This document shows positions 27,968-37,722 of a stretch of 64,000 bases of DNA, in pieces (positions within the stretch are counted from its first letter, which is position 1; the number at the start of each line of letters is the position of its first letter). The notes beneath the pieces were generated by a model. The model was not told the origin of the DNA, made no database searches, and saw nothing but the letters and a program-made list of their open reading frames with translations. The DNA is from an uncultured Pseudothermotoga sp. (GTDB lineage: Bacteria; Thermotogota; Thermotogae; Thermotogales; DSM-5069): positions 38,641-102,640 of the forward strand of contig CALKJI010000007.1 of NCBI GenBank assembly GCA_937995655.1, written 5' to 3'. The position numbers and the translations under genes were made by a program.

Positions 27968-30900
27968 TCAAACCCGGTCGATATCGACTTCATTGCCACT
28001 TTCGTCGTAGACTCTTACATCCAGTGCGAGTCCTCTGAGCTCCTTGATCAACACGCGAAAACTTTCGGGTATACCGGGTTCAGGTATATTCTTGCCTTTG
28101 AGGATCGCCTTATAAACTTCATTCCTACCCTTGATGTCATCAGATTTGATCGTTAACATCTCATTGAGCGTGTGTGCAGCACCGTGCGCTTCCAGTGCCC
28201 AAACTTCCATTTCACCGAACCTCTGGCCACCAAATTGAGCTTTTCCACCAAGAGGTTGCTGATGTATCAAAGAATAAGGACCGGTGGAGCGAGCATGTAT
28301 TTTGTCCTTTGCGATGTGAATGAGTTTCATCATGTAAATGCACCCAACAACTACCGGTTCTGCAAATGGCTCACCCGTTCTTCCATCTCTGAGTATGACC
28401 TTCCCTGAACTTTCTTGATCGTTGTCTCCTTCTTCAAGACCGAGAACACGCCTTTCCTCATAAAGCCAAGGAAGAATCTCATTTTCCTTGGCTCCATCGA
28501 AAACCGGTGTTGCAAACCAATTGTTTGTCAATTTCGCCAGCCACCCAAGATGCGTTTCAAGAATCTGCCCCACATTCATCCTCGATGGAACACCAAGAGG
28601 GCTGAGAACTATCTGAACAGGTGTGCCATCTGGCAAGAATGGCATATCTTCCTTGGGCAAAATCTTTGAAACGACACCTTTATTTCCGTGTCTACCCGCC
28701 AATTTATCTCCAACTTCGAGGGTCTTCCTGCAGGCGACATAGACTTTCACAAGTTTGTTGACGCCAGCTCCTAGGTCGGAGACATCTTCTTTATCGAAGA
28801 CCTTTACATCTATAACCCTACCATCGGTTCCATGAGGTAATCTAAGCGATGTATCTTTCACATCCTTACCGCGTTCGCCAAAGACGGATCTTATGATCTT
28901 TTCTTCTGGAGTCGTCTCACCCTCACCTTTGGGTGTAACCTTACCAACAAGAATGTCCTGTGGCCCTACATAAGCACCTATTCTAACAATTCCATTCTCG
29001 TCAAGGTTTCTCAAAGCTTCTTTGCTCACGTTTGGAATATCCACTGTTATTTCTTCAGGACCAAGTCTTGTATCACGTGCCTGAGTTTCATAAACCTCTA
29101 TGTGTACCGATGTGAATGTATCCTCCTCTAGCAATTCCTCACTGACAAGTATGGCATCTTCAAAGTTGTAACCTTCCCAGGGCATGAAGGCAACAAGCAC
29201 ATTCTTACCCAGGGCAAGCTCTCCCATATCGGTTGCTGGGCCATCGGCAATCACATCACCAGCTTTGACCAAATCTCCTACGCTCACTACTGGACGTTGG
29301 TTCACCGTAGTATCCTGGTTAGTGCGTATAAATTTCATCAAATGATATTCGTCCAGAACTGGCTTGCCATCTCTAACAACAGGTTTACCATCTTTATTTG
29401 TTCTCTCGATAACTATCTTTCTGGCATCAACTTTCTTAACTATTCCATCGTGTTTTGCTAGAATAACGTAACCAGAATACAGAGCTGCATCGTACTCGAT
29501 ACCGGTGGCCACAAATGGTGCCTCTGGTTTCACAAGTGGCACTGCCTGTCTTTGCATGTTGGAACCCATCAAAGCTCTGTTAGCATCATCGTGTTCAAGG
29601 AATGGTATGAGTGCTGTGGAAACACTGACGATTTGTTTTGTCGAAACATCCATGAACTGGACCTTTTCTCTATCGACATACTGGACTCTCTCCATGAATC
29701 TAACTGGCACTTTCTCATCAACAATTCTTCCATCTTTATCCAACTTTACAGTACAAGGAGCAATACTGTAGTGTTCCTCTTCGTCTGCCGTGAGATAGGC
29801 GATCTCATCTACTACACGACCGTTGACAACCTTTCTGTATGGCGTTGTCAAAAAGCCAAATTTGTCAAGATTTGCATACACTGCCAAGGATGTTATAAGA
29901 CCTATATTCGCGCCTTCAGGAGTCTCAATCGGACACATTCTTCCATAATGAGAATGATGAACATCTCTCACTTCAAACCTTGCACGCTCACGTTTCAGTC
30001 CACCTGGTCCTACAGCGGTCAGACGTCGTTTGTGTGTCAACTCTGCCAAAGGATTCACCTGTTCCATGAATTGTGAAAGTGGGCTGGTAGCGAAAAATTG
30101 ATTGATACTCGCAATTATGGTCTTTACATTTATCAGACTCTGAACGGATATCTTGTCCAGAGAATTGTAAAGAGTCAAACGTTCTTGTATCAGTCTTTGT
30201 GCACGTGAAAAGGCTCTCTCAAATTCGAGTTTTATCAATTCACCGACGGTCCTCACCCTTTTGTTACCAAGGTGATCCTTGGTGTCCATTATCTCAGGGT
30301 TTCTACTCACATCTAACAAATATCTCGTAGCCAGAACAATATCAAGGGTGGTGAGAACAGGATCTTGCGATTCATAATTTTTCGTCTCAGCTTCTTCTTC
30401 TGAGATGCCTTCGATTTGTACAAGATACTTCTTATAAGCTTGGTTCAATCTTTTGTTTATTTTGTAACGTCCTACATCGGACAACTCAAATCTCTCGGTA
30501 TTGAAATATAATCCCGCCAAATAGGCTCTTGCTGCGTTGACTCTTGGAATTTCACCTGGCTTCAACTTCCTGAATATCTCCATATGGGCTTTATCGGAAT
30601 CTACTTCACCGTAGGCATCGATCATCTTTTCAAGAGTCTTCTGAGCAGCTGGATGAGCCCTCACTATGGTTGAGAGTTTCGATTCTAAGATAGTCTTAGC
30701 AGCTGATTTAGTGAGAATTCCACCTTTTTCAACGATCTTTTCCCCATCGATAATAACGTCATTCAGAATGATCGAACCTACTGCCTTTTCCATAGTGTAT
30801 TCATCGTCGGCGTCTATCACCTCAGGGAAAAGTTCGAGAATCTCCAAGTCGCTTTCATACCCAAGGGCTTTGAAAAGCAGGAACAGATTTATTCGTCTCT

Positions 30901-31486
30901 TACGATCGATTCTTGCGTAAAACATGTTTTCTGATGTGTGATATAGTATTTCCAACCAGGCACCTCTCACTGGCAAGAAATGTGCAACGTATATGGGCGC
31001 TATAAGCTGTGTTTTTGGTATCTCGTCCACGAAATAAACACCGGGTGCTCTCACCAATTGGCTTACTATCACTCTCTCAGCACCGTTGATGATGAAGGTA
31101 CCGTTTTGAGTCATGTAGGGTATGGAACCAAGAAATGCCTCATCTTGGCGCATCTCTCCACTATTAACATCGGTGATTCTTACTGTCGCGTAAACAGGAA
31201 CCGTGTGAGTTAATCCTTTTTGTTTGCACTCTTCAACTGGTGCGTTTGGTTCTCCAATTTTTGTAGAGATGAATTCCAAAAGGAGGCCTTTTTCACCACG
31301 CTTCAAATCTCCTTTGTGCGGTTGAGAACTGATTGGAGAGAATTTCTTGAGGACCTCCATTATACCGTGCTCTAAAAAATCTTTGTAAGAATCGATCTGC
31401 ATCGATATGAGGTTAGGCACCTTTACTGCATCTTGTATGCGACCGAAGGTGAGTCTTTCCCTTCTTCCATATCGAACGGTTCGCAT
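27968..31486 (-). CDS. rpoB: RNA polymerase beta subunit
   Basis: 1172 aa. Conserved blocks include the rifampicin pocket [20 protein letters not shown] (about residues 467-490), [52 protein letters not shown] and the C-terminal [20 protein letters not shown]. Compared with the E. coli pocket, Asp516 is Glu, Asn518 is Val and Ser531 is Thr. ATG 31486 is preferred over the preceding TTG; GGGGTGAT lies just upstream. A strong hairpin precedes the gene. Confidence 0.98.
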   Translation of the reverse strand: MRTVRYGRRERLTFGRIQDAVKVPNLISMQIDSYKDFLEHGIMEVLKKFSPISSQPHKGDLKRGEKGLLLEFISTKIGEPNAPVEECKQKGLTHTVPVYATVRITDVNSGEMRQDEAFLGSIPYMTQNGTFIINGAERVIVSQLVRAPGVYFVDEIPKTQLIAPIYVAHFLPVRGAWLEILYHTSENMFYARIDRKRRINLFLLFKALGYESDLEILELFPEVIDADDEYTMEKAVGSIILNDVIIDGEKIVEKGGILTKSAAKTILESKLSTIVRAHPAAQKTLEKMIDAYGEVDSDKAHMEIFRKLKPGEIPRVNAARAYLAGLYFNTERFELSDVGRYKINKRLNQAYKKYLVQIEGISEEEAETKNYESQDPVLTTLDIVLATRYLLDVSRNPEIMDTKDHLGNKRVRTVGELIKLEFERAFSRAQRLIQERLTLYNSLDKISVQSLINVKTIIASINQFFATSPLSQFMEQVNPLAELTHKRRLTAVGPGGLKRERARFEVRDVHHSHYGRMCPIETPEGANIGLITSLAVYANLDKFGFLTTPYRKVVNGRVVDEIAYLTADEEEHYSIAPCTVKLDKDGRIVDEKVPVRFMERVQYVDREKVQFMDVSTKQIVSVSTALIPFLEHDDANRALMGSNMQRQAVPLVKPEAPFVATGIEYDAALYSGYVILAKHDGIVKKVDARKIVIERTNKDGKPVVRDGKPVLDEYHLMKFIRTNQDTTVNQRPVVSVGDLVKAGDVIADGPATDMGELALGKNVLVAFMPWEGYNFEDAILVSEELLEEDTFTSVHIEVYETQARDTRLGPEEITVDIPNVSKEALRNLDENGIVRIGAYVGPQDILVGKVTPKGEGETTPEEKIIRSVFGERGKDVKDTSLRLPHGTDGRVIDVKVFDKEDVSDLGAGVNKLVKVYVACRKTLEVGDKLAGRHGNKGVVSKILPKEDMPFLPDGTPVQIVLSPLGVPSRMNVGQILETHLGWLAKLTNNWFATPVFDGAKENEILPWLYEERRVLGLEEGDNDQESSGKVILRDGRTGEPFAEPVVVGCIYMMKLIHIAKDKIHARSTGPYSLIHQQPLGGKAQFGGQRFGEMEVWALEAHGAAHTLNEMLTIKSDDIKGRNEVYKAILKGKNIPEPGIPESFRVLIKELRGLALDVRVYDESGNEVDIDRV

Positions 31487-31581
31487 CAAATCACCCCATT
31501 TTGTGGTAGAATCTCCTCAGGAGCAAAAAAGACATGAAAACTACAGAGTAGCAGAGACACCAAAATATGTTAACACAGAAC

Positions 31582-31610
31582 AACCTATACCAGCTACGCT
31601 GGTATAGGTT
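31582..31610 (-). promoter_or_regulatory. stem-loop between rplL and rpoB
   Basis: A perfect 13-bp stem, AACCTATACCAGC / GCTGGTATAGGTT, with a 3-nt loop, in the 162-nt gap between rplL and rpoB. No strong U-run follows on the minus strand. The same gap in E. coli carries a partial attenuator and an RNase III site that lower rpoBC relative to ribosomal proteins; a similar role here is inferred from position. Confidence 0.75.
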
Positions 31611-31648
31611 TGATACATATTTTTTTCCATCAAGAAAAGCTATTCACA

Positions 31649-32041
31649 TTACTTCAAAGTAACCTCTGCTCCGGCCTCTTCAAGTTTCTTTTTAATATCT
31701 TCTGCTTCGTTCTTTGGCACACCACTCTTAACAATAGCATCTGGACTTCCTGCTTTTTCAACCAAATCTTTTGCTTCTTTTAAACCAAGTCCTGTTATTT
31801 CCCTTATTACCTTAATAACTCCTATTTTGTTAGCACCAAAGCTCTTTAGTATAACATCAAACTCTGTTTTTTCTTCAGCTTGAGCCTGTGGAGCACCAGC
31901 TGCAGCTGGAGCTGCAACAGCGGCAACAGCAACAGGAGCGGCTGCCGTGACACCAAACTTTTCTTCAAGAGCCTTAACAAGCTGAGCAAGCTCAGCAACT
32001 GTTAACTTTTCAATTGCCTCAACAATCTGTTCTACAGTCAT
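31649..32041 (-). CDS. rplL: ribosomal protein L7/L12
   Basis: 130 aa. N-terminal dimerisation segment ([20 protein letters not shown]), an Ala/Pro-rich hinge ([16 protein letters not shown]) and the C-terminal factor-binding domain ([35 protein letters not shown]). GGAGG 9 nt before ATG 32041. Forms the ribosomal stalk with L10. Confidence 0.98.
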   Translation of the reverse strand: MTVEQIVEAIEKLTVAELAQLVKALEEKFGVTAAAPVAVAAVAAPAAAGAPQAQAEEKTEFDVILKSFGANKIGVIKVIREITGLGLKEAKDLVEKAGSPDAIVKSGVPKNEAEDIKKKLEEAGAEVTLK

Positions 32042-32056
32042 TTTACCACACCTCCG

Positions 32057-32599
32057 TCATTGTGATTTTTTCTCTTTGACAGCATTCAAAACGTACATGA
32101 GTTTTCTGATCGTTCCACTCAACACATAGACTAAATTAGTAATAGGTGCTTGCATCCTTCCAAGTACCATGGCATACAGTTCCTGTCTTGTTGGAAGATT
32201 CGCCAAATCATTCACTTGATCGCCTTCGAACCATTTCCGTTCAAGGTAAGCACCTTTGAAAATACCTTCCAGCTTTCTTTCTTTGGCAAATGAAGTAACA
32301 ACCTTTATCCCATCTACAGGATCACCAGAGCGAACATATAGAACTGCTGTTGGTCCAGCCAGGACCTTTTCGAACTCATTTGGATCGTAACCAACCTCGG
32401 ACAGGGCTTTACCTATCAAAGTATTTTTGGCTACGGTGAAATGGGCTGCTCTCTGATACTTTGAATAAATTCTGCGTCTGACTTCTCGCATCGTTGCTAC
32501 ATTAAAACCCGTGTAGTTCACGAACAATATTAGCGAAGAGTCGCTGAATTCCTCCTTGAGCTTTTTCAGTATCTGCTGTTTTTGCTCTTTTGTTATCAA
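32057..32599 (-). CDS. rplJ: ribosomal protein L10
   Basis: 180 aa. Stalk base protein that binds 23S rRNA and L7/L12 dimers through its C-terminal helix (VLSGTIRKLMYVLNAVKEKK). GPTAVLYV and VAKNTLIGKAL are typical. The start is TTG 32599 (GGAGG 7 nt upstream), giving ITKEQKQQ at the N-terminus, like Thermotoga L10; a GTG 18 nt upstream encodes the SD itself and is rejected. Preceded by the L10 leader and an attenuator. Confidence 0.97.
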   Translation of the reverse strand: MITKEQKQQILKKLKEEFSDSSLILFVNYTGFNVATMREVRRRIYSKYQRAAHFTVAKNTLIGKALSEVGYDPNEFEKVLAGPTAVLYVRSGDPVDGIKVVTSFAKERKLEGIFKGAYLERKWFEGDQVNDLANLPTRQELYAMVLGRMQAPITNLVYVLSGTIRKLMYVLNAVKEKKSQ

Positions 32600-32620
32600 T
32601 TTTGCACCTCCTTTCACAAC

Positions 32621-32649
32621 AAAAAAGGTCTCTTAACCAAGAAGAGACC
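32621..32649 (-). terminator. attenuator/terminator before rplJ
   Basis: On the minus strand GGTCTCTT, loop CTTGGTT, AAGAGACC followed by TTTTTT. It sits between the L10 leader structure and the rplJ SD, so it can end part of the transcripts coming from rplKA; this fits control of stalk protein synthesis. Confidence 0.85.
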
Positions 32650-32735
32650 CCACGCCACAAGATGAGCGATCCAAAATCTTGCCTCGGTAGGCGGGGAGTA
32701 CCTCTTCTAAGAACCTACTTTCTTCGGCAACATTA
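32650..32735 (-). promoter_or_regulatory. ribosomal protein L10 leader
   Basis: The minus-strand sequence between rplA and rplJ contains CGCCTACCGAGGC and GATCGCTCATCTTGTGGCG, resembling the conserved core of the bacterial L10 leader, where L10(L12)4 binds its own message. The terminator follows at once, which suggests transcriptional rather than only translational feedback. Confidence 0.7.
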
Positions 32736-32751
32736 TTCACTTTACATCATT

Positions 32752-33456
32752 TCATTGTGCAGCCTCAAGATCTAGCTGATCAACCTTTATTCCAACTCCC
32801 ATAGTGGAAGTGACTACAACTTTCTTTATGAACTGACCTTTGACACCTGCTGGTCTCAGAGCCATTATTTGTTTGTATGCAGCGATCAGATTTTCTTTCA
32901 GTTTCGAAGTATCGAAAGACCGTTTTCCGATTGGAACATGCAAACAACCGGTTTTATCACTTCGAACCTCTACTCTGCCCATTTTAAACTCTTTAACCGC
33001 TGATTCTACATCATCGGTTACAGTACCTGATTTTGGTGATGGCATCAAGCCACGTGGACCCAGAATTTTTCCCAGTTTACCTATTGATTTCATCATATCT
33101 GGTGTTGCTATAGCAACATCAAAATCAGTGAAGTTTTCATTGGTTATCTTTTCAACCAATTCATCGCCACCAACATAGTCTGCCCCAGCATTTTTTGCTT
33201 GTTCAGCTTTATCACCTTTTGCAAAGACCAATACTCTCACAGTTTTACCAGTTCCATGCGGGAGTACAACGGTACTACGAACCTGTTGTTCTGGCCTCTT
33301 TGTATCTATGTTCGTTGACATATGCAATTCGATCGTTTCATCAAACTTTGCGGTTGCTGTTTGTTTCACCAAGTCAAGAGCTTCGTCTATCTTATAAAGT
33401 CTTGCTCTATCAATTTTCTTTCTTATCTCCTCATACCTTTTGGAGTGTTTCGGCAT
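32752..33456 (-). CDS. rplA: ribosomal protein L1
   Basis: 234 aa. [53 protein letters not shown] and [11 protein letters not shown] are diagnostic. L1 binds 23S rRNA at the E-site stalk and often represses its own operon. GGGAGGAGG precedes ATG 33456; it is 19 nt after rplK. Confidence 0.98.
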   Translation of the reverse strand: MPKHSKRYEEIRKKIDRARLYKIDEALDLVKQTATAKFDETIELHMSTNIDTKRPEQQVRSTVVLPHGTGKTVRVLVFAKGDKAEQAKNAGADYVGGDELVEKITNENFTDFDVAIATPDMMKSIGKLGKILGPRGLMPSPKSGTVTDDVESAVKEFKMGRVEVRSDKTGCLHVPIGKRSFDTSKLKENLIAAYKQIMALRPAGVKGQFIKKVVVTSTMGVGIKVDQLDLEAAQ

Positions 33457-33475
33457 ACGCCTCCTCCCTTCTGAG

Positions 33476-33901
33476 TCAGTCTACGACTTCAATTCCCATG
33501 CTTCTTGCAGTACCTTCAACTATCTTCACTGCCGCTTCAAGATCGTTGGCCGTTAAATCGGGCATCTTTATCTTTGCAATTTCCTCTACTTGCTTTCTGG
33601 TGACCTTTCCAACATTCTTTCGTTTCGCCTCACCAGAACCTTTTTCGAGCCCCGCCGCCTTCTTCAACAAAAACGATGCGGGTGGTGTTTTGACGACAAA
33701 GCTAAAAGACCTATCTTCATAAACTGTTATGATAACCGGTAAGATCATTCCAGCCTTGTCGGCAGTTTCAGCATTGAATCTTTTACAAAACTCCATTATA
33801 TTGACTCCTCGCTGACCTAAAGCAGGACCTACAGGAGGAGCAGGAGTAGCCTTACCGGCAGGAAGCTGCAACTTGACCTCAGCCACAACCTTCTTAGCCA
33901 T
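33476..33901 (-). CDS. rplK: ribosomal protein L11
   Basis: 141 aa, full length. [40 protein letters not shown] and [17 protein letters not shown] are characteristic; the Pro-rich N-terminal domain is the thiopeptide and RelA contact region. GGAGG precedes ATG 33901. Lies 41 nt after nusG. Confidence 0.98.
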   Translation of the reverse strand: MAKKVVAEVKLQLPAGKATPAPPVGPALGQRGVNIMEFCKRFNAETADKAGMILPVIITVYEDRSFSFVVKTPPASFLLKKAAGLEKGSGEAKRKNVGKVTRKQVEEIAKIKMPDLTANDLEAAVKIVEGTARSMGIEVVD

Positions 33902-33942
33902 TCATTTCCCTCCTTTGGTGGTCTGGGAAAACTCCCTCCCAC

Positions 33943-35007
33943 TTACTGAATCTTCTCTACCTCTGAAGTTCTAACGGTCACTGGGGTTTCTCTTCCAAAT
34001 ATCGTAACTGCAACACGCAGTTCGCCTTTCTCTGGATCTATCTCTTTAACCACACCGGCAAAATCTTCAAATGGTCCCGACGTTATTTTTACAACATCAC
34101 CAATGCGGAAACCAAACTCAACCTTGACAGGCTTTGCTTTTTCTTCGTAAGTTTCCAAACCTGCAAGTCTCAGAATCGCGCGGGCTTCTTTTGTCTTCAG
34201 TTCCAATGGTTGTCCACCAGATGACACAAAATCTATGATATTTGGCACAGTCCTTGCAAACTGCCATGTTTCATCATTCATCATCATCTCGACGAAAATA
34301 TAACCTGGAAATAATCTTCTTTTATGAGTTTTAGCTATTCTGATCTCTTTTCTCGTGCCAAGATCAACTATCTCAACACGACCGCTTGTATCGGCTAGAA
34401 TTTTTCTACCTTCCGCAAGAAGCTCTCCGTTCTTAACCCTCTTGCCTTTACTGACCCTTTGTGAATCAAAGACCTCCAAAGGAATATGGTACACATCTAT
34501 TTCTCCGTCTTCTCTTTGAATCTCCACATGTTTTACTCTCTCATTTTCAACTATCTTCCCATCGAGTTCACAGATGTACTCAAAGTCCTTCGTCAGAGGC
34601 ATACCTTGTTTTATTCGAGCACCGGTCTTTATACCAGTTTCAAGTTTTGAACCCTCCGGTAGGAAGTAAGTCTTGGAATATTTTCTATCTATTGTTTCAA
34701 CAACGATTTTTCTATAGTTTCTAATATTAACTATCGTCCCACTATGCCTAACATGAATTGCTGGTTCCTCGGCAAGTAGGTCACCCTTTTGAACATCTGA
34801 ACCGTTTTTCACAACTATCTTCGCGTTCAAAGAGATTGTATAGCGTTTTATAGACTTGGCGGTTGCATCGAGGATCGTTTCTTCCGGTACCAGCACTCTA
34901 CCAAAAAAACGATTAGCCCCTGTTGACTTTATCTTCGCTTCCAGGTTCTCTTTTGCCGTTTGTTCAAAACCCGCCATGGTTCTCAGAATGAACCATTTTT
35001 TCTTCAC
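33943..35007 (-). CDS. nusG: transcription factor NusG with Thermotoga-type insertion
   Basis: 354 aa, about twice the usual 180. The N-terminal domain starts WFILRTMAGFEQTAKENLE, is interrupted near residue 45 by about 180 residues, then resumes with RRLFPGYIFVEMMMNDETW. The C-terminal KOW domain is FRIGDVVKITSGPFEDFAG. The inserted domain is known from T. maritima NusG. GTG 35007 (protein start KKKW) matches that homologue and has GGGTGAT upstream; GTG 35016, which overlaps the secE stop, is the alternative. Confidence 0.95.
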   Translation of the reverse strand: MKKKWFILRTMAGFEQTAKENLEAKIKSTGANRFFGRVLVPEETILDATAKSIKRYTISLNAKIVVKNGSDVQKGDLLAEEPAIHVRHSGTIVNIRNYRKIVVETIDRKYSKTYFLPEGSKLETGIKTGARIKQGMPLTKDFEYICELDGKIVENERVKHVEIQREDGEIDVYHIPLEVFDSQRVSKGKRVKNGELLAEGRKILADTSGRVEIVDLGTRKEIRIAKTHKRRLFPGYIFVEMMMNDETWQFARTVPNIIDFVSSGGQPLELKTKEARAILRLAGLETYEEKAKPVKVEFGFRIGDVVKITSGPFEDFAGVVKEIDPEKGELRVAVTIFGRETPVTVRTSEVEKIQ

Positions 35008-35012
35008 ATCTA

Positions 35013-35210
35013 TCACCCGATACCTAGGACCCTCAGTAATGCTCTGATGCTCCCCGAGAAGAACATATCAAGCAAAAAGAAATAAACACCCATCACTGCA
35101 AGTATCAAAATGACCACAGAAGTGGATGTGAGCAATTCATTCCTGTTAGGCCAATGTGTCTTCTTTGCCTCAGCAAAGATCTCTTTGAAAAACTTCTTGA
35201 TCTTCTCCAT
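35013..35210 (-). CDS. secE: preprotein translocase subunit SecE
   Basis: 65 aa, single-span SecE. A basic amphipathic N-terminus (EKIKKFFKEIFAEAKKTHWP) leads to one transmembrane segment (STSVVILILAVMGVYFFLL). GGAGG 7 nt before ATG 35210. It stabilises SecY in the Sec translocon; the location before nusG is the common bacterial arrangement. Confidence 0.96.
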   Translation of the reverse strand: MEKIKKFFKEIFAEAKKTHWPNRNELLTSTSVVILILAVMGVYFFLLDMFFSGSIRALLRVLGIG

Positions 35211-35236
35211 CTGTATCCCTCCAGGATACAAAAAAT

Positions 35237-35313
35237 TGGCAGGGCCGGCAGGACTCGAACCTGCAACCCCCGATTTTGGAGACCGGTGCTCTACCCAATT
35301 GAGCTACGGCCCT
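35237..35313 (-). tRNA. tRNA-Trp (anticodon CCA)
   Basis: Minus-strand cloverleaf: acceptor AGGGCCG/CGGCCCT, D arm TAGCTCAATTGGGTAGAGC, anticodon loop CTCCAAA with CCA, T arm GGTTCGAGTCC, and an encoded CCA end. A T-run follows. It lies between rpmG and secE. Confidence 0.97.
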
Positions 35314-35318
35314 TTGCC

Positions 35319-35465
35319 TCACTTAGATTCGTTGTGAATAGTATGTTTATCACACTTAGGACAATACTTTCTGAGGCTCAATTTGTCTTTGTCATTCTTG
35401 CTTTTATCAGTGTAATAATTCTTTGTACCACAGACTGAACATTTAAGCGATATCTTATTCCTCAT
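35319..35465 (-). CDS. rpmG: ribosomal protein L33
   Basis: 48 aa. Two zinc knuckles [11 protein letters not shown] and CPKCDKHT flank a basic linker, so this is the zinc-binding (C+) form. ATG 35465 has AGAGGTG about 7 nt upstream; the longer open frame to 35573 runs through tRNA-Tyr and is not coding. It sits between tRNA-Tyr and tRNA-Trp. Confidence 0.96.
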   Translation of the reverse strand: MRNKISLKCSVCGTKNYYTDKSKNDKDKLSLRKYCPKCDKHTIHNESK

Positions 35466-35492
35466 TTTTTCACACCTCTTGTTCGTAAGAAA

Positions 35493-35579
35493 TGGTGGTG
35501 AGGGGAGGATTCGAACCTCCGAAGGCGTTCCGCCAGCGGATTTACAGTCCGCCCCCTTTGGCCACTCGGGCACCTCACC
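35493..35579 (-). tRNA. tRNA-Tyr (anticodon GTA)
   Basis: Class II tRNA with a long variable arm. Acceptor GGTGAGG/CCTCACC, D arm GCCCGAGTGGCCAAAGGGGGC, anticodon loop CTGTAAA with GTA, T arm GGTTCGAATCC, discriminator A and encoded CCA. Confidence 0.97.
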
Positions 35580-35589
35580 ACCCGTTTGT

Positions 35590-35665
35590 TGGAGCCAGCG
35601 AAGGGACTCGAACCCCCGACCTGCTGATTACAAATCAGCCGCTCTGCCGGTTGAGCTACGCTGGC
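35590..35665 (-). tRNA. tRNA-Thr (anticodon TGT)
   Basis: Acceptor GCCAGCG/CGCTGGC, D arm TAGCTCAACCGGCAGAGC, anticodon loop TTTGTAA with TGT, T arm GGTTCGAGTCC and encoded CCA. First element of the supraoperon, 15 nt after the promoter -10 box. Confidence 0.97.
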
Positions 35666-35680
35666 ACCACATCGTTGTCA

Positions 35681-35709
35681 ATTATATTCTCTTACAATTT
35701 GATTGTCAA
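35681..35709 (-). promoter_or_regulatory. consensus promoter of the tRNA-secE-nusG-rpl-rpoBC supraoperon
   Basis: Minus strand TTGACA (35704-35709), 17-nt spacer, TATAAT (35681-35686): perfect in both hexamers. Transcription would start just before tRNA-Thr. A strong promoter fits rRNA-class expression. Confidence 0.93.
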
Positions 35710-35779
35710 GGAACAGCATATTGAAGATACAACATTTGTCCTCAAATAAGATTAAGCGATTGTATCGTCTTGGAAAAAA

Positions 35780-37594
35780 TTAACTGAGAATACCCTTCAA
35801 ATCATCCAGAACAAAATCAAGTTTTTGCCTTTTCAATGTTTCAATCGTGGGTATGCCTCTTTCATCCCAACCTCTCAGTCTGTAATATTCAGTGAGTAAT
35901 TGATCATACTTATCTTCCTCAAGTTTCATTCCATCCACATCTTGATCGAACCATCTCTTTGGTGGATAGTCCATAAGTCTGTTCCAGTTGCCCTTGAACT
36001 CTCTCACCCAGTAGCATCTTATCAAAGAATAGACCCTATCTGCCGCCTCAAAAATTCTTGATAATGTCCATTCCTTTCCAGTGATCGCACTCAAAATTTT
36101 TGCATACCACTCAAGGTCCAATCCAAGTTCGACCCATGGCAAGCGGCAGGCAGTCAACATCTCAAACATGCCGCCCCTTATGCGTTGTTGTTCAATCACT
36201 TTGGCCGCTTTTTCTGGTGAATAGGTCATCACGTACTTGGATGTCGCACCTTCTTCTAACGGCGAAGTCCCTATTTCCCATGCAATAATCCACGCTTCTT
36301 TGTGGTGTGCACCAATGGCACTCGTTCCATAGGCAAGAGCCATGGCTGGGTATATATAGCAGTTGTAAGCAGACACCTCAAGTCCCTTCACATGCATCGA
36401 AATGTCTTCAAGATTGAATCTTTCTGCTGCTACTTTGACACCTTCTGCGAGCAAATCAGCCAGCTCACCATCACGATAAGCAATCTTTTTAGTCAGTTCT
36501 ACGGCCTTCTCGTATTCTCCAAAACCGGGTGCGTCCTTTATTTTGCCTTTTTCATGTGCCTCCATCGCAAAGCTCAACACTACGCCCAGCGAAATAGTAT
36601 CCATACCCAGTTCATCGGCCAATCTGTTCAAAACCGCCACTTTGTTCAGTGCCGGCATACCTGTGTTAGGTCCCAACATGCCAACATTTTCGTAATCAAG
36701 CTCGGTCTCCTTGCCTTCCATGTCAAGGACAACATTTCCACAGATCATGTTGCAATTGGGACATCCTCTCTTTGTCACCTTCATTGCCTCCATAGAATAT
36801 CCATCAACACATCTGGCATATTCAAACCTCACTTGCGAAAAGTTTCTTGTAGGTAGTGCACGATTCTTATTAGCCCATTCGAGTGTGGCAAGTGTCCCTT
36901 GCCTCATCCAGAAATCGTAGGCCGGCAACTTGGGAATAGTTTTATAAACTTCTTTTGTGTATTCTTCAAAGGCCTTCTTGTCTTTCACTTCAACATCTTT
37001 TGTGCCTTTCAAGACAATTGCTTTGAGCTTCTTGCTTCCCATGACTGCGCCCATACCAGGCCTTCCACCAGAACGACCTTCCTGTGATATGACCACCGCA
37101 AATTTGACTAAATTTTCACCTGCCGGACCTATACTCAAGACTCCAACATGATCTCCATGAACTTGTTTCAATTTTCTTTCAGTCTCAAAGGTGCTTAACC
37201 CCCACAACCCTTCTGCACTCAAAATACTCACATGGTCATCTTCGACATAAAGATAAACAGGTTTATCAGAGGCTCCTTCTACGATTATCGCCATGTAACC
37301 TGCTTTTCTTATGTGGACAGATGCCATCGTGCCAATATTTCCATCACCGTATCCACCCGTTAAGGGACTTTTGGAGGCTAAAACGAGTTTTCCACCACTT
37401 GGTGTTCTAAGACCATTGAAGGGGCCTGCAGCTACTACGAGTTTGTTTTCACTGGATAAAGGGTTGACATCCTTCACCTCGTCCCAGATGATTTTAGTTG
37501 CAAGACCTCTTGCACCTAAAAAGTCGTCCAAAATCTTCTCGTCGATCTCCTCTTTTGTTACCTTTCTGGTAGAAAGATTCACTCTCAGTATCAT
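35780..37594 (-). CDS. tungsten-type aldehyde:ferredoxin oxidoreductase (AOR family)
   Basis: 604 aa, the AOR length. It oxidises aldehydes to acids with ferredoxin, using a W-bis-pterin and one [4Fe-4S]. Visible: [13 protein letters not shown] and [18 protein letters not shown] (pterin binding), [12 protein letters not shown] (three cluster Cys) and the fourth Cys probably in [17 protein letters not shown] 8 nt before ATG 37594. It is a single-gene unit; no ThiS/MoaD-like partner is adjacent. An inverted repeat lies upstream. Confidence 0.93.
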   Translation of the reverse strand: MILRVNLSTRKVTKEEIDEKILDDFLGARGLATKIIWDEVKDVNPLSSENKLVVAAGPFNGLRTPSGGKLVLASKSPLTGGYGDGNIGTMASVHIRKAGYMAIIVEGASDKPVYLYVEDDHVSILSAEGLWGLSTFETERKLKQVHGDHVGVLSIGPAGENLVKFAVVISQEGRSGGRPGMGAVMGSKKLKAIVLKGTKDVEVKDKKAFEEYTKEVYKTIPKLPAYDFWMRQGTLATLEWANKNRALPTRNFSQVRFEYARCVDGYSMEAMKVTKRGCPNCNMICGNVVLDMEGKETELDYENVGMLGPNTGMPALNKVAVLNRLADELGMDTISLGVVLSFAMEAHEKGKIKDAPGFGEYEKAVELTKKIAYRDGELADLLAEGVKVAAERFNLEDISMHVKGLEVSAYNCYIYPAMALAYGTSAIGAHHKEAWIIAWEIGTSPLEEGATSKYVMTYSPEKAAKVIEQQRIRGGMFEMLTACRLPWVELGLDLEWYAKILSAITGKEWTLSRIFEAADRVYSLIRCYWVREFKGNWNRLMDYPPKRWFDQDVDGMKLEEDKYDQLLTEYYRLRGWDERGIPTIETLKRQKLDFVLDDLKGILS

Positions 37595-37628
37595 GAAGAT
37601 TTCCCCCTTTTATAGGATATTCACGTTT

Positions 37629-37658
37629 TTAGTATATCAAAATTAACCATTATACTAA
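37629..37658. repeat. inverted repeat upstream of the AOR gene, possible operator
   Basis: TTAGTATA (37629-37636) and TATACTAA (37651-37658), perfect 8-bp arms with a 14-nt spacer, in the short region between the divergent AOR and glyQ genes. Arm spacing suits a dimeric repressor or activator; the binding protein is unknown. Confidence 0.5.
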
Positions 37659-37670
37659 CAGCAGGAACCC

Positions 37671-37699
37671 TTGAAAGAGATTGCGCAAAGTCGTATAAT
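37671..37699 (+). promoter_or_regulatory. promoter of glyQS
   Basis: TTGAAA (37671-37676), 17-nt spacer, TATAAT (37694-37699), about 23 nt before the glyQ ATG. No T-box precedes the gene; the leader is too short. Confidence 0.88.
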
Positions 37700-37722
37700 G
37701 AGCATGAAACGGAGGTGTTTTC

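Noticed and set aside
29552..30076. 174-aa open frame antisense to rpoB
   Set aside because: Shadow frame of a highly conserved coding sequence; no SD or recognisable motif.
35466..35749. Open frames across tRNA-Tyr and tRNA-Thr on both strands
   Set aside because: They run through tRNA genes and have no SD; the rpmG frame is real only from 35465 downward.
37595..37722. T-box before glyQS
   Set aside because: The promoter lies only about 23 nt before the start codon, too close for a T-box leader.
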